In this document: positions 1 to 9,010 of the stretch, piece by piece
How positions within the stretch are numbered: the stretch's first letter is position 1
Layout: each line of letters starts with the position of its first letter
NCBI RefSeq assembly: GCF_023502325.1
Contig: NZ_JAMFLZ010000009.1
Location: forward strand, 62,001-126,000
Source: Wocania_A spongiicola
Lineage (GTDB): Bacteria > Bacteroidota > Bacteroidia > Flavobacteriales > Flavobacteriaceae
DNA length: 64,000 nucleotides
Direction of reading: 5' to 3'
Notes under the pieces: generated by a model
The model's input: only the letters and a program-made list of their open reading frames with translations
What the model was told of the DNA's origin: nothing
The model's database searches: none
Made by a program: the position numbers and the translations under genes

Positions 1-1
1 A

Positions 2-571
2 GTTCTAATTACTATAGATTCTATATTGATCAATGGGAATCCTACATTTGAATTGCATAGCGATATAGAATCTCCAGAAGTGTTCTATTTATATTTAAAT
101 AAAAACACCAACCAAGACGATGCTATAGCATTTTTTGCAGATAAAGGTATTACAGAAATTAGTACTACATTAAAAAACTTTGTCTTTGATGCAAAGATTA
201 AAGGCTCTAAACAACAAGAAACATGGGAAGAATATCAAACCATGATTTCAAAATTAAATAATAGAAACTTAGAATTGATAAAAGAACAATTTGAAGCTCA
301 AAAAGATTCTGATACATCAAAACTTAGTTCAATTGAAAACGAGTACAATGGTTTATTAAAACGTAAATATTTATATGCTGTAAATTTTGCAATAAATAAT
401 AAAGATAGTGAAGTAGCTCCTTACCTTGCTTTAACTGAAGTTTATAACGCTCGAATTAATTTATTAGACACTATAAATAACTCTTTAACACCTAAAGTTA
501 AAGCATCAAAATATGGAAAAAAATTACAAGTGTTTATTGACGAAATAAAAGAGGCTGATAAAAATAAATAA
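2..571 (+). CDS. DUF4369-type protein, 5' end outside window
   Basis: The reading frame is open from base 2, so the N-terminus (probably a lipoprotein signal) is missing. The visible start of the frame reads VLITIDSILINGNPTFEL, which matches the D-S-x-x-I-x-G-x-F core of the DUF4369 domain common in Bacteroidota lipoproteins and often found in front of thioredoxin-like domains. Here the rest (about 150 residues) is a charged helical region ending in lysines, with no CxxC thioredoxin motif. A TTG at 26 is in frame but lies inside the conserved domain and is not a plausible start. A strong bidirectional hairpin follows. Function unknown; cell-envelope location is inferred from family habit. Confidence 0.7.
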   Translation, partial: VLITIDSILINGNPTFELHSDIESPEVFYLYLNKNTNQDDAIAFFADKGITEISTTLKNFVFDAKIKGSKQQETWEEYQTMISKLNNRNLELIKEQFEAQKDSDTSKLSSIENEYNGLLKRKYLYAVNFAINNKDSEVAPYLALTEVYNARINLLDTINNSLTPKVKASKYGKKLQVFIDEIKEADKNK

Positions 572-588
572 GCCAAATTATTAAAAAA

Positions 589-620
589 CAAAAAGCCTTT
601 CAATATTGAAAGGCTTTTTG
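589..620. terminator. Bidirectional intrinsic terminator
   Basis: A perfect inverted repeat with arms CAAAAAGCCTTTCAAT and ATTGAAAGGCTTTTTG and almost no loop, A-rich on one side and T-rich on the other. It sits between the converging DUF4369 gene (+) and tRNA-Thr (-) and can terminate both. Confidence 0.85.
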
Positions 621-628
621 TTTTTAGA

Positions 629-701
629 GCCGATGGAGGGACTCGAACCCACGACCTGCTGATTACAAATCAGCTGCTCTAGCCAGCTGAGCTACATCGG
701 C
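629..701 (-). tRNA. tRNA-Thr(TGT), copy 1
   Basis: The minus strand folds as a full cloverleaf: acceptor GCCGATG/CATCGGC, D-arm with GCTCAGCTGG, anticodon stem GCTGA/TCAGC with loop TTTGTAA (anticodon TGT, codon ACA), and T-arm with GGTTCGAGTCC. CCA is not encoded. It is identical over all 73 bases to a second copy at 17810-17882. This copy stands alone with its own promoter at 715-744 and terminator at 589-620. Confidence 0.95.
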
Positions 702-714
702 GTTTTAACGGATG

Positions 715-744
715 CAAATATAATAGCAAAAAAATAATATACAA
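715..744 (-). promoter_or_regulatory. Promoter of tRNA-Thr copy 1
   Basis: On the minus strand TTG (744-742), a 19-nt spacer and TATATTTG (722-715) match the Bacteroidota sigma-A promoter. The bases after it, CA then TCCGTTA, resemble those after the promoter of the second tRNA-Thr copy. The tRNA begins about 14 nt downstream. Confidence 0.7.
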
Positions 745-760
745 GCAGTCCGTCAAAAAA

Positions 761-1030
761 TTATCCTAGTTTATTAATTTTTTCTATTAGTGCTCGTCCT
801 TTTTCTTCTAACTCTGCATTAATAGCCTTAAAATGAGTTTTAGGGTTTTCTACATCTCTAGCGTTTACTTTAGCTATTAAAGCGTCAAACGTTTCAATTG
901 CTTCATCAATAATTGCTTCACTCTTTTTTGCGTCTTTATCTTCATTTGCGTTTTGCCAACTACAAACTACTCCAATAATATCTCCTAAAACATAGTTTAT
1001 GTCTTTCTTTAGGTTTCTAACATTCGCCAT
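761..1030 (-). CDS. Conserved small hypothetical protein
   Basis: An 89-residue, acidic, probably all-helical protein (MANVRNLKKDINYVLGDII...) without signal peptide or membrane segment, so presumably cytoplasmic. I do not assign it to a named domain; it has the look of a short conserved flavobacterial protein of unknown function. ATG start at 1030; transcribed toward tRNA-Thr. It may have its own promoter in the 137-bp gap upstream, but I see no clear TAnnTTTG element. Confidence 0.75.
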   Translation of the reverse strand: MANVRNLKKDINYVLGDIIGVVCSWQNANEDKDAKKSEAIIDEAIETFDALIAKVNARDVENPKTHFKAINAELEEKGRALIEKINKLG

Positions 1031-1167
1031 AATTTCTAATTTAATTTAGGTGCAAAAATAAGTAAATAATTAAACATAAAGCTTTATTAACGTAGCATTA
1101 TTAGAAGAAATTTAATGCTAAAAATTTACTCATGCTAAAAAAAGAGTATTTGCTTTTTATAGTATTA

Positions 1168-1575
1168 CTAACCAGAATAACTCACAAAATTCCTTGGTGT
1201 TTCAAAAAGTGTAATTTCTAATTCCAATTCTGGTTTTAATTCAGGCTTAATTTTATCATAAATAACTACAACAATATTTTCTGCTGTGGGATTTAACTCC
1301 CTAAATTCAGGAACTTCTACATTTAAATTTTTATGATCGAAAGCGTCCTCAATCTTTTCTTTAATAATATCTTTTAAAGTTTTAATATCTATAACATAGC
1401 CTGTTTCTTTATCTATAGTACCTGTAACGCTTACTATAAGCTCATAATTATGACCATGAAAATTGGGGTTACTGCATTTACCAAAAATCAAGCTGTTTTT
1501 TTCATCAGTCCAATCTTTTCTATACAATCTATGAGCCGCATTAAAATGAGCCTTTCTACTAACTGTTACTTTCAT
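1168..1575 (-). CDS. 6-pyruvoyl-tetrahydropterin synthase / 6-carboxytetrahydropterin synthase family
   Basis: A 135-residue T-fold enzyme acting on dihydroneopterin triphosphate. Zn ligands are visible as H15, H40 and H42 (FHGHNY), and the catalytic Cys34 lies in GKCSNPNFHGH. The C-x5-HGH spacing is like animal PTPS (CNNPNGHGH) rather than the C-x3-HGH of classic QueD, so tetrahydropterin synthesis is as likely as queuosine precursor synthesis. The DHKNL motif follows at about residue 80. The start overlaps the end of the isomerase gene by 17 bp, implying a two-gene operon with translational coupling. Confidence 0.88.
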   Translation of the reverse strand: MKVTVSRKAHFNAAHRLYRKDWTDEKNSLIFGKCSNPNFHGHNYELIVSVTGTIDKETGYVIDIKTLKDIIKEKIEDAFDHKNLNVEVPEFRELNPTAENIVVVIYDKIKPELKPELELEITLFETPRNFVSYSG

Positions 1576-2098
1576 TTGTAGCTAAGTTTATATGTTCGTA
1601 GAATTTATCAAAAATCACTTTAAACCATTCAGTGTAAAACTCAGGATGTAATGAAATATCAACTTCAATATCCTCTAATGACATCCATTTCCAGTTTGAA
1701 ACTTCATCTTCATTAATTATTGGTGATTCGTTATAATTACCCAATAAAACATGATCATATTCATGCTCGGTTAGGCCATTATCAAAAGGAGCTTTATAAA
1801 TAAATGAAATAGATTCCTTAAGTTCTACATCAAATCCCATTTCTTCCTGTAAACGACGTCTACCTGCTTCAATATTAGTTTCTCCGTCCCTCTGATGGCT
1901 ACAACACGTGTTGGTCCATAAACCAGGAGAGTGATACTTATCTAATGCTCGTTGTTGCAACATCAATTCACTATTATCATTAAATATAAAAACTGAAAAT
2001 GCTCGATGTAATAAGGCCTTTTCATGAGCCTCCATTTTTGACATTAAGCCAATTTTCTCATCTTTTTCGTTTACAAGAATTACTTGTTCTTCTTTCAT
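1559..2098 (-). CDS. idi: Isopentenyl-diphosphate delta-isomerase, type I
   Basis: A 179-residue Nudix-fold enzyme that interconverts isopentenyl and dimethylallyl diphosphate for isoprenoid synthesis in the cytoplasm. Visible signatures are the LLHRAFSVFIF start of the fold, GLWTNTCCSH with the catalytic Cys, a Nudix-like EAGRRRLQEEMGF helix, and EHEYDHVLLG with the metal-binding acidic residue. Length matches bacterial type I Idi. It is the first gene of the pair with the pterin synthase; the 127-bp gap to divergent prfC should hold its promoter. Confidence 0.93.
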   Translation of the reverse strand: MKEEQVILVNEKDEKIGLMSKMEAHEKALLHRAFSVFIFNDNSELMLQQRALDKYHSPGLWTNTCCSHQRDGETNIEAGRRRLQEEMGFDVELKESISFIYKAPFDNGLTEHEYDHVLLGNYNESPIINEDEVSNWKWMSLEDIEVDISLHPEFYTEWFKVIFDKFYEHINLATNESNS

Positions 2099-2198
2099 AG
2101 TTTTACAAAAATACCAAGTAATTTTTTAAAAGACATTAATCTTATCATAAAAATAAAAAGAGGTGCATGGCTATTATTTTTTTTGGTACTATAAATAG

Positions 2199-2206
2199 TA
2201 TATTTG
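2199..2206 (+). promoter_or_regulatory. Putative -7 element of prfC
   Basis: TATATTTG, a perfect TAnnTTTG match, 19 nt before the prfC start codon. A TTTG lies at 2182-2185, but the 13-nt spacing is shorter than usual, so only the -7 element is claimed. Confidence 0.5.
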
Positions 2207-2225
2207 CAACCCATTTATATAATAT

Positions 2226-3815
2226 ATGAGTTTTTTAAAAGAAATAGAACGTAGGCGTACCTTTGGAATTATATCGCACCCAGATGCTGGTAAAACAACA
2301 CTAACAGAAAAACTACTATTATTTGGTGGTGCCATTCAAGAAGCTGGCGCCGTAAAAAGTAATAAAATTAAAAAAGGGGCTACGAGTGATTTTATGGAAA
2401 TTGAGCGCCAACGTGGTATCTCTGTAGCTACTTCTGTTTTAGCATTTGAATATAATGGCATAAAAATTAATATTCTTGATACACCTGGGCACAAAGATTT
2501 TGCTGAAGATACGTTTAGAACGTTAACTGCTGTAGATAGTGTCATTGTGGTTATTGATGTTGCAAAAGGTGTTGAAGAGCAAACTGAAAAACTGGTAGAG
2601 GTTTGTCGTATGCGTAATATCCCTATGATTGTATTCATTAATAAAATGGATAGAGAAGGAAAAGATGCTTTTGATTTACTAGATGAAGTTGAGCAGAAAT
2701 TAGGATTAAAAGTAACTCCCTTAAGTTTTCCAATTGGTATGGGGTATGATTTTAAAGGTATATACAATATATGGGAGAAAAACGTAAACCTTTTTAGTGG
2801 TGATAGTAGAAAAGATATTGAAGAAACTATAGAGATTTCAGATTTAGCATCTCAAGAATTAGATACGTTAGTTGGTAGTGAAGCTGCAAATACTTTACGA
2901 GAAGAAATTGAACTTGTTGAAGGCATATATCCAGAATTTGATAAAGAAAAATACCTTAACGGAAATTTACAACCTGTATTTTTTGGTTCAGCTTTAAATA
3001 ATTTTGGGGTTAGAGAGCTACTAGACTGTTTTGTAGAAATAGCTCCGACACCAAGACCAAAACAAAGTGAGGAACGCTTGGTGCAACCTAACGAAAATAA
3101 ATTTAGCGGTTTTGTTTTTAAAATTCATGCCAATATGGATCCAAATCACAGAAATCGATTAGCCTTTATAAAGATTGTTTCTGGCGAGTTTAAACGTAAT
3201 GCACCGTATTTACATGTTAGAAACAATAAAAAAGTAAAATTTTCTAGTCCAAATGCATTTTTTGCTGAAAAAAAGGAGATTGTAGACATATCTTACCCTG
3301 GTGACATTGTTGGTTTACAGGATACGGGGAATTTTAAAATTGGAGACACTTTAACTGAAGGAGAAACACTAAACTACAAAGGTGTTCCAAGTTTTTCTCC
3401 AGAACACTTTAGATATATTAATAATGCCGATCCTTTAAAATCTAAACAGCTTTTTAAAGGCATAGATCAATTAATGGATGAAGGTGTAGCTCAGTTATTC
3501 ACTTTAGAACTCAATGGGAGAAAAGTAATTGGAACCGTTGGTGCCTTGCAATATGAAGTTATTCAATACAGACTGGAGCACGAATATGGTGCAAAATGTA
3601 CTTACGAAAACTTAAATGTTTTTAAAGCTTGTTGGGTTGATCCAGAAGATGACAAGAATGATGAATATAAAGAATTTATTAGAGTTAAACAGCGTTTCCT
3701 TGCAAAGGATAAGCAAAATCAACTTGTTTTTTTAGCAGACTCTGCTTTCTCTTTACAGATGACTCAACAAAAATATCCTAGTATTAAATTTCATTTCACA
3801 TCAGAATTTGAGTAA
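2226..3815 (+). CDS. prfC: Peptide chain release factor 3
   Basis: A 529-residue translational GTPase that removes RF1/RF2 from the ribosome after peptide release. GTPase motifs: G1 SHPDAGKTTL, G2 region RGISVATS, G3 DTPGHKDF, G4 NKMDREG. Length and the C-terminal domain (ending near QQKYPSIKFHFTSEF) fit RF3 rather than EF-G or LepA. Monocistronic, with a likely promoter just upstream; no clear terminator is visible in the 144-bp gap that follows. Confidence 0.95.
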   Translation: MSFLKEIERRRTFGIISHPDAGKTTLTEKLLLFGGAIQEAGAVKSNKIKKGATSDFMEIERQRGISVATSVLAFEYNGIKINILDTPGHKDFAEDTFRTLTAVDSVIVVIDVAKGVEEQTEKLVEVCRMRNIPMIVFINKMDREGKDAFDLLDEVEQKLGLKVTPLSFPIGMGYDFKGIYNIWEKNVNLFSGDSRKDIEETIEISDLASQELDTLVGSEAANTLREEIELVEGIYPEFDKEKYLNGNLQPVFFGSALNNFGVRELLDCFVEIAPTPRPKQSEERLVQPNENKFSGFVFKIHANMDPNHRNRLAFIKIVSGEFKRNAPYLHVRNNKKVKFSSPNAFFAEKKEIVDISYPGDIVGLQDTGNFKIGDTLTEGETLNYKGVPSFSPEHFRYINNADPLKSKQLFKGIDQLMDEGVAQLFTLELNGRKVIGTVGALQYEVIQYRLEHEYGAKCTYENLNVFKACWVDPEDDKNDEYKEFIRVKQRFLAKDKQNQLVFLADSAFSLQMTQQKYPSIKFHFTSEFE

Positions 3816-3959
3816 CTTTTACTATGCATTTCGTCGATTATTTTAAAAAACAACAGTATTTAATCGTATTTTTTATACATTTAAACGATTATTTTTAATT
3901 TTAAATTTTATAGATGCATACTTTTAAAACAGAATCATAACCCCAAATATGACCTACTT

Positions 3960-4187
3960 ATGGAAACAAATCCAAACGTTTTCAGTAATTCCGATATTAC
4001 TGTAACTTACAAACCCTGCGTATGCATTAATGCTGAGCGTTGTGCAAAAGGCCTTTCAAATGTTTTTAGAAACTCTGTTATTCCATGGATAGACTTGGAC
4101 GGAGCTTCTACAAAAGTAATTATAAAGCAAATTAAAAAATGTCCTTCTGGTGCATTACAATTCTATGTAAATAAGGAAGTCGCTTAA
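3960..4187 (+). CDS. Divergent 4Fe-4S mono-cluster protein (YjdI/Fer4_19 family)
   Basis: A 75-residue protein with four cysteines at 20, 22, 28 and 61 in YKPCVCINAERCAKG and KKCPSGAL, the pattern of the YjdI-type single-cluster ferredoxin-like family. PWIDLDGA between the cysteine groups is also typical. Likely a cytoplasmic electron carrier or cluster protein of unknown partner. An ATG at 3949 is out of frame; the ATG at 3960 is used. Confidence 0.85.
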   Translation: METNPNVFSNSDITVTYKPCVCINAERCAKGLSNVFRNSVIPWIDLDGASTKVIIKQIKKCPSGALQFYVNKEVA

Positions 4188-4268
4188 AAAAGTAAAATTT
4201 TCTACATTTTTGAATAAATATATCAAAAACAAAAAAGCCCTAAATAAACTTTAAGACTTTTACTTTCT

Positions 4269-4586
4269 TTATGCTTGACCAGTTGGTCCGAAATTTAATG
4301 GAATTGGTGGTTGCTCATAATCTTTAATTTCGCCATGAGCATTTTCAAATCTGGCTACATTATCTCCTAGTGCTTTTAACAGTCGTTTAGCATGCTGAGG
4401 CGTTAAAATAATTCTAGCTTTCACTTTATTTTTAGGTACACCTGGCATTATATTTACAAAGTCTACTACAAATTCAGATACTGAGTGATTAATAATTGCT
4501 AAATTAGAATATATTCCTTCAGCAACACTTTCATCTAGCTCAATATTAATTTGACCTTGTTTCTGCTTATCTTTTTCTTCTGCCAT
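4269..4586 (-). CDS. DUF3467 protein
   Basis: A 105-residue cytoplasmic protein matching DUF3467: INIELDESVAEGIYSNLAIINHS, then FVVDFVNIMPG, then ARIILTPQHAKRLLKAL. Members usually sit directly downstream of rpoC in Bacteroidota, as here. A hairpin terminator at 4607-4641 separates it from rpoC, so it may be expressed by read-through or from a weak promoter (TATATTTA lies in the gap). Role unknown; the constant link to RNA polymerase suggests something connected with transcription, which is inference only. Confidence 0.88.
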   Translation of the reverse strand: MAEEKDKQKQGQINIELDESVAEGIYSNLAIINHSVSEFVVDFVNIMPGVPKNKVKARIILTPQHAKRLLKALGDNVARFENAHGEIKDYEQPPIPLNFGPTGQA

Positions 4587-4606
4587 AATCTTATGTTTTT
4601 AAATAT

Positions 4607-4641
4607 AAAAAGCCTCCAAGTTTATATACATGAAGGCTTTT
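4607..4641 (-). terminator. rpoC terminator
   Basis: AAAAGCCT (plus strand) pairs with AGGCTTTT across an 18-nt loop. Read on the minus strand the stem ends in a U-run. It lies between rpoC and the DUF3467 gene. Confidence 0.65.
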
Positions 4642-4652
4642 ATTTTTTAATG

Positions 4653-4672
4653 ATTCCTGCCTTCGCAGGAAT
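4653..4672. repeat. Short dispersed palindrome, copy 1
   Basis: ATTCCTGCCTTCGCAGGAAT: 8-bp arms with a CTTC loop. An identical 20-bp copy lies at 17532-17551. This one is five bases beyond the rpoC stop codon, so it is transcribed as a hairpin in the rpoC 3' end, before the terminator. Confidence 0.85.
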
Positions 4673-4677
4673 AAAAA

Positions 4678-7600
4678 TTAATTATAATTTAATTCTTTTT
4701 TCACTTGCATCATCTCATCAAATTCTTCTTTAGAACCCACAATGATATCCGTATAGTTACGCATACCTGTACCTGCTGGAATTCTGTGTCCAACAATTAC
4801 ATTCTCTTTAAGTCCTTCTAAAGAATCTACTTTACCTGCCACAGCTGCTTCGTTAAGAACCTTAGTGGTCTCTTGGAAAGATGCCGCAGATATAAATGAT
4901 TTAGTTTGAAGCGATGCTCTAGTAATACCTTGTAATATAGGTGTTGCTGTAGCTGGTTGTGCATCTCTTGCCACTACAAGATTTTTATCTTCTCGTCGCA
5001 AAATTGAATTTTCATCTCTTAACTCACGAGGTGAAATAATTTGACCCGCTTTTAAGTTTGCTGAATCTCCAGCATCTTCAATAACTTTCATTCCGAAAAT
5101 CTCATCGTTTTCTTTAATGAAATCTGCTTTATGAGCTAATTGATCTTCTAAGAAGATAGTATCACCAGAATCAATAATTCTAACTTTACGCATCATTTGT
5201 CTAACTACAACCTCAAAGTGCTTATCGTTAATTTTTACACCTTGTAAACGATATACTTCTTGTACTTCGTTAACTAAGTATTGTTGTACAGCAGATGGTC
5301 CTTTAATATTTAAAATATCATTAGGTGTAATCGATCCATCAGATAAAGGCATACCAGCTTTTACATAATCGTTTTCTTGTACAAGAATTTGATTAGATAA
5401 TTTCACTAAGTACTTCTTAATATCACCTGTTTTAGATTCTACAATAATCTCACGGTTACCTCTCTTAATTTTTCCAAAAGATACTACACCATCAATAGCA
5501 CTAACTACAGCTGGATTAGATGGGTTACGTGCTTCGAATAACTCGGTTACACGAGGTAAACCTCCAGTAATATCACCTGCTTTTGCTGACTTACGAGGTA
5601 TTTTAACTAATATTTTACCAATATTAATTTTCTCTCCATCATCAATCATTAAGTGTGCTCCAACTGGTAAATTGTATGAACGGATAGTTTCTCCTTTAGA
5701 GTCTTCAATATGAAGCGTCGGGATTAATTTCTTATTTCTTGATTCTGAAATAACCTTTTCTTGGAAACCAGTTTGTTCATCAATTTCAACTTGATAGGTA
5801 ACTCCTTGTTCTATATTTTCATATTTCACTTTTCCAGCGAATTCTGAAATAATAACACCATTATAAGGGTCCCAAGAACAAACCACATCACCTTTACTTA
5901 GGGTTTGGCCATTTTTAACATAAATAGTAGACCCATAAGGAATATTATTTGTGCTTAAAACTATACCAGTTTTCTTATCTGTTAATTTAAGTTCAGAGGT
6001 ACGAGAAATAACAATATCAACATCATTACCTTCATTGTCCTGTCCTTTTACAGTTTTTAAATCTTCAATTTCTGCAACTCCATCAAATTTAACAGCAAGT
6101 TTGTTATCTTCAGAAATGTTACCTGCAATACCACCTACGTGGAATGTACGTAATGTTAACTGCGTACCAGGTTCTCCAATAGACTGTGCAGCTACAACAC
6201 CTACAGCTTCGCCACGTTGTACCATTTTACCAGTAGCTAAATTACGTCCGTAACATTTTGCGCAAATTCCTTTTAAAGCTTCACATGTTAATGCCGAACG
6301 CACTTCTATAGTTTCAATTGGTGATGCTTGAATAGTTTTAGCTATGTCATCTTCAATTAATTGTCCTGCAGATACTAATAATTCATCAGTTAAAGGATTA
6401 TAAACATCGTTTAAAGAAACACGTCCTACAATTCTTTCTTCTAAAGTTTCTACAACTTCATCATTTTTCTTTAACGGTTCAACTTCAACACCTCTTAAAG
6501 TACCACAATCTTCAGTATTTATTATAACATCTTGAGATACATCTACTAAACGACGTGTTAAATACCCTGCATCGGCAGTTTTAAGAGCCGTATCTGCAAG
6601 TCCTTTACGCGCACCGTGAGTAGAAATAAAGTATTCTAAAATTGAAAGTCCTTCTTTAAAGTTAGAAAGAATTGGGTTTTCAATAATTTCTCCTCCACCT
6701 GCGTTAGATTTTTTAGGCTTAGCCATTAATCCACGCATACCTGTAAGCTGACGAATCTGTTCTTTAGATCCCCTTGCTCCAGAATCAAGCATCATAAACA
6801 CTGAGTTGAACCCTTGTTGATCTTCACGAATACGCTTCATAGACAATTCAGTCAATTCAGCATTTGTAGAAGTCCAAATATCAATAACTTGGTTATAACG
6901 TTCATTATTAGTGATAAGTCCCATGTTATAGTTGCCAGTAATTCCGTCAACTAAACCATTAGCTTTATCAATCATTCCTTGCTTTTCTGGTGGAATAATA
7001 ATATCACCTAAACTAAATGATAATCCGCCTTGAAATGCAAACTTAAATCCTAATGTTCTAATAGCATCAAGGAAATCTGCAGTTTCAGGAACAGATGTTA
7101 CTTTAAGAATATCTCCAATAATATCTCTTAACGATTTTTTGGTAAGTACTTGATTAATATAACCTGCAGCCTGTGGTACATGTTGATTAAATAATACTCT
7201 ACCAACAGTAGTGTCAACAATCATTTTATCAAGTTTACCGTCTTCGTTAAGATCAATAGTTCTTACTTTTATACCAGCATTTAAATCAACTCTTTTCTCG
7301 TTAAAAGCAATAACTACTTCTTCTGGAGAATAGAAAGTTAAACCTTCTCCTTTAATTGGCAATTCTGGTGTAGACTTACGTAATTTAGTCATATAATACA
7401 ACCCAAGAACCATATCCTGAGATGGTACCGTTACTGGTGAACCATTAGCAGGGTTTAAGATATTATGTGATGCCAACATTAATAATTGACATTCTAAAAT
7501 AGCTTCTGGTCCTAATGGTAGGTGCACCGCCATTTGATCTCCATCAAAATCGGCGTTAAATGCAGTACATACTAATGGGTGTAATTGGATAGCCTTCCCT

Positions 7601-8979
7601 TCAATTAATTTTGGTTGAAAAGCTTGTATACCCAATCTATGTAACGTAGGCGCACGGTTTAGTAATACTGGGTGTCCTTTAAGAACATTTTCCAAAATAT
7701 CCCAAACCACTGGCTCTCTTTTATCTATAATTTTCTTTGCAGATTTAACTGTCTTAACAATACCTCTTTCAATTAACTTTCTAATTACAAAAGGTTTGTA
7801 TAATTCAGCTGCCATGTTTTTTGGCAATCCACATTCAAATAATTTTAATTCTGGTCCAACAACAATTACAGAACGTGCAGAGTAATCAACACGTTTACCT
7901 AATAAGTTTTGACGGAAACGCCCTTGCTTACCTTTAAGTGAATCTGATAATGATTTTAATGGTCTGTTAGAATCTGTTTTTACTGCTGATGACTTACGTG
8001 TGTTATCAAATAATGAATCTACAGATTCTTGTAACATACGTTTCTCATTACGTAAAATTACTTCTGGTGCTTTTATCTCAACCAATCTTTTTAAACGGTT
8101 GTTACGGATAATTACACGACGGTATAAATCATTTAAATCAGACGTTGCAAAACGACCACCATCTAACGGCACTAACGGACGTAATTCTGGCGGAATAATT
8201 GGCACAACTTTCATAATCATCCATTCTGGACGATTTTCTCTATTGTTATTTGATTCACGTAAAGCTTCAACAACTTGCAAACGTTTTAAAGCTTCAGTTT
8301 TACGTTGTTTAGACGTTTCAGTATTTGCTTTATGACGTAATTCGTATGATAAAGATTCTAAATCAATTCTTGCTAATAATTCAATTAAGCACTCAGCCCC
8401 CATTTTAGCAATGAATTTCTCAGGATCAGTATCATCTAAATATTGATTTTCCTGAGGAAGTGCTTCAAGAATATTTAAGTATTCCTCTTCAGTTAGGAAA
8501 TCCATTTTTTGTAATGGTTCTCCTTCTTCATTTTTAGCACCACCTGGTTGAATAACTACGTAACGTTCGTAGTAAATAATCATATCCAATTTCTTAGATG
8601 GTAAACCAAGTAAATAACCAATTTTGTTTGGTAACGAACGGAAGTACCAAATATGAGCTACAGGAACCACTAAGTTTATGTGTCCTACTCTATCTCTACG
8701 TACTTTCTTTTCGGTAACCTCTACACCACAACGGTCACAAACAATACCTTTATAACGTATTCTTTTATATTTACCACAAGCACACTCATAATCCTTTACA
8801 GGACCAAAAATACGCTCACAGAACAAACCATCACGTTCTGGTTTGTGAGTTCGATAATTGATAGTTTCTGGCTTTAAAACTTCACCTCTAGATTCTGCTA
8901 AAATAGATTCTGGTGATGCTAAACCAATTGAGATTTTATTAAATCTCTTTACTGTATTCTTATCTTGTTTTCTTGCCAT
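4678..8979 (-). CDS. rpoC: DNA-directed RNA polymerase subunit beta'
   Basis: A 1433-residue catalytic subunit. The N-terminal zinc-binding region (CACGKYKRIRYKGIVCDRCG, about residues 68-88), the active-site NADFDGDQM (about residue 478) that holds the catalytic Mg2+, the bridge-helix/trigger-loop region (HGARKGLADTALKTADAGY), and a second zinc site (CGTLRG ... CEALKGICAKCYG) are all visible. Slightly longer than E. coli beta' (1407). Starts 31 bp after rpoB, as expected for rpoBC co-transcription. Confidence 0.99.
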   Translation of the reverse strand: MARKQDKNTVKRFNKISIGLASPESILAESRGEVLKPETINYRTHKPERDGLFCERIFGPVKDYECACGKYKRIRYKGIVCDRCGVEVTEKKVRRDRVGHINLVVPVAHIWYFRSLPNKIGYLLGLPSKKLDMIIYYERYVVIQPGGAKNEEGEPLQKMDFLTEEEYLNILEALPQENQYLDDTDPEKFIAKMGAECLIELLARIDLESLSYELRHKANTETSKQRKTEALKRLQVVEALRESNNNRENRPEWMIMKVVPIIPPELRPLVPLDGGRFATSDLNDLYRRVIIRNNRLKRLVEIKAPEVILRNEKRMLQESVDSLFDNTRKSSAVKTDSNRPLKSLSDSLKGKQGRFRQNLLGKRVDYSARSVIVVGPELKLFECGLPKNMAAELYKPFVIRKLIERGIVKTVKSAKKIIDKREPVVWDILENVLKGHPVLLNRAPTLHRLGIQAFQPKLIEGKAIQLHPLVCTAFNADFDGDQMAVHLPLGPEAILECQLLMLASHNILNPANGSPVTVPSQDMVLGLYYMTKLRKSTPELPIKGEGLTFYSPEEVVIAFNEKRVDLNAGIKVRTIDLNEDGKLDKMIVDTTVGRVLFNQHVPQAAGYINQVLTKKSLRDIIGDILKVTSVPETADFLDAIRTLGFKFAFQGGLSFSLGDIIIPPEKQGMIDKANGLVDGITGNYNMGLITNNERYNQVIDIWTSTNAELTELSMKRIREDQQGFNSVFMMLDSGARGSKEQIRQLTGMRGLMAKPKKSNAGGGEIIENPILSNFKEGLSILEYFISTHGARKGLADTALKTADAGYLTRRLVDVSQDVIINTEDCGTLRGVEVEPLKKNDEVVETLEERIVGRVSLNDVYNPLTDELLVSAGQLIEDDIAKTIQASPIETIEVRSALTCEALKGICAKCYGRNLATGKMVQRGEAVGVVAAQSIGEPGTQLTLRTFHVGGIAGNISEDNKLAVKFDGVAEIEDLKTVKGQDNEGNDVDIVISRTSELKLTDKKTGIVLSTNNIPYGSTIYVKNGQTLSKGDVVCSWDPYNGVIISEFAGKVKYENIEQGVTYQVEIDEQTGFQEKVISESRNKKLIPTLHIEDSKGETIRSYNLPVGAHLMIDDGEKINIGKILVKIPRKSAKAGDITGGLPRVTELFEARNPSNPAVVSAIDGVVSFGKIKRGNREIIVESKTGDIKKYLVKLSNQILVQENDYVKAGMPLSDGSITPNDILNIKGPSAVQQYLVNEVQEVYRLQGVKINDKHFEVVVRQMMRKVRIIDSGDTIFLEDQLAHKADFIKENDEIFGMKVIEDAGDSANLKAGQIISPRELRDENSILRREDKNLVVARDAQPATATPILQGITRASLQTKSFISAASFQETTKVLNEAAVAGKVDSLEGLKENVIVGHRIPAGTGMRNYTDIIVGSKEEFDEMMQVKKELNYN

Positions 8980-9010
8980 AATATATGGTTGAAATGAATT
9001 TATTAATTAA

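Noticed and set aside
2336..2767. 143-codon open frame on the minus strand inside prfC
   Set aside because: It lies wholly antisense to a strongly conserved GTPase gene, has a low-complexity Ser/Thr-rich translation and no recognisable domain.
3816..3959. Small RNA or terminator after prfC
   Set aside because: The repeats of AATCGT/ACGATT do not form a stable stem with a U-run; nothing convincing could be supported.
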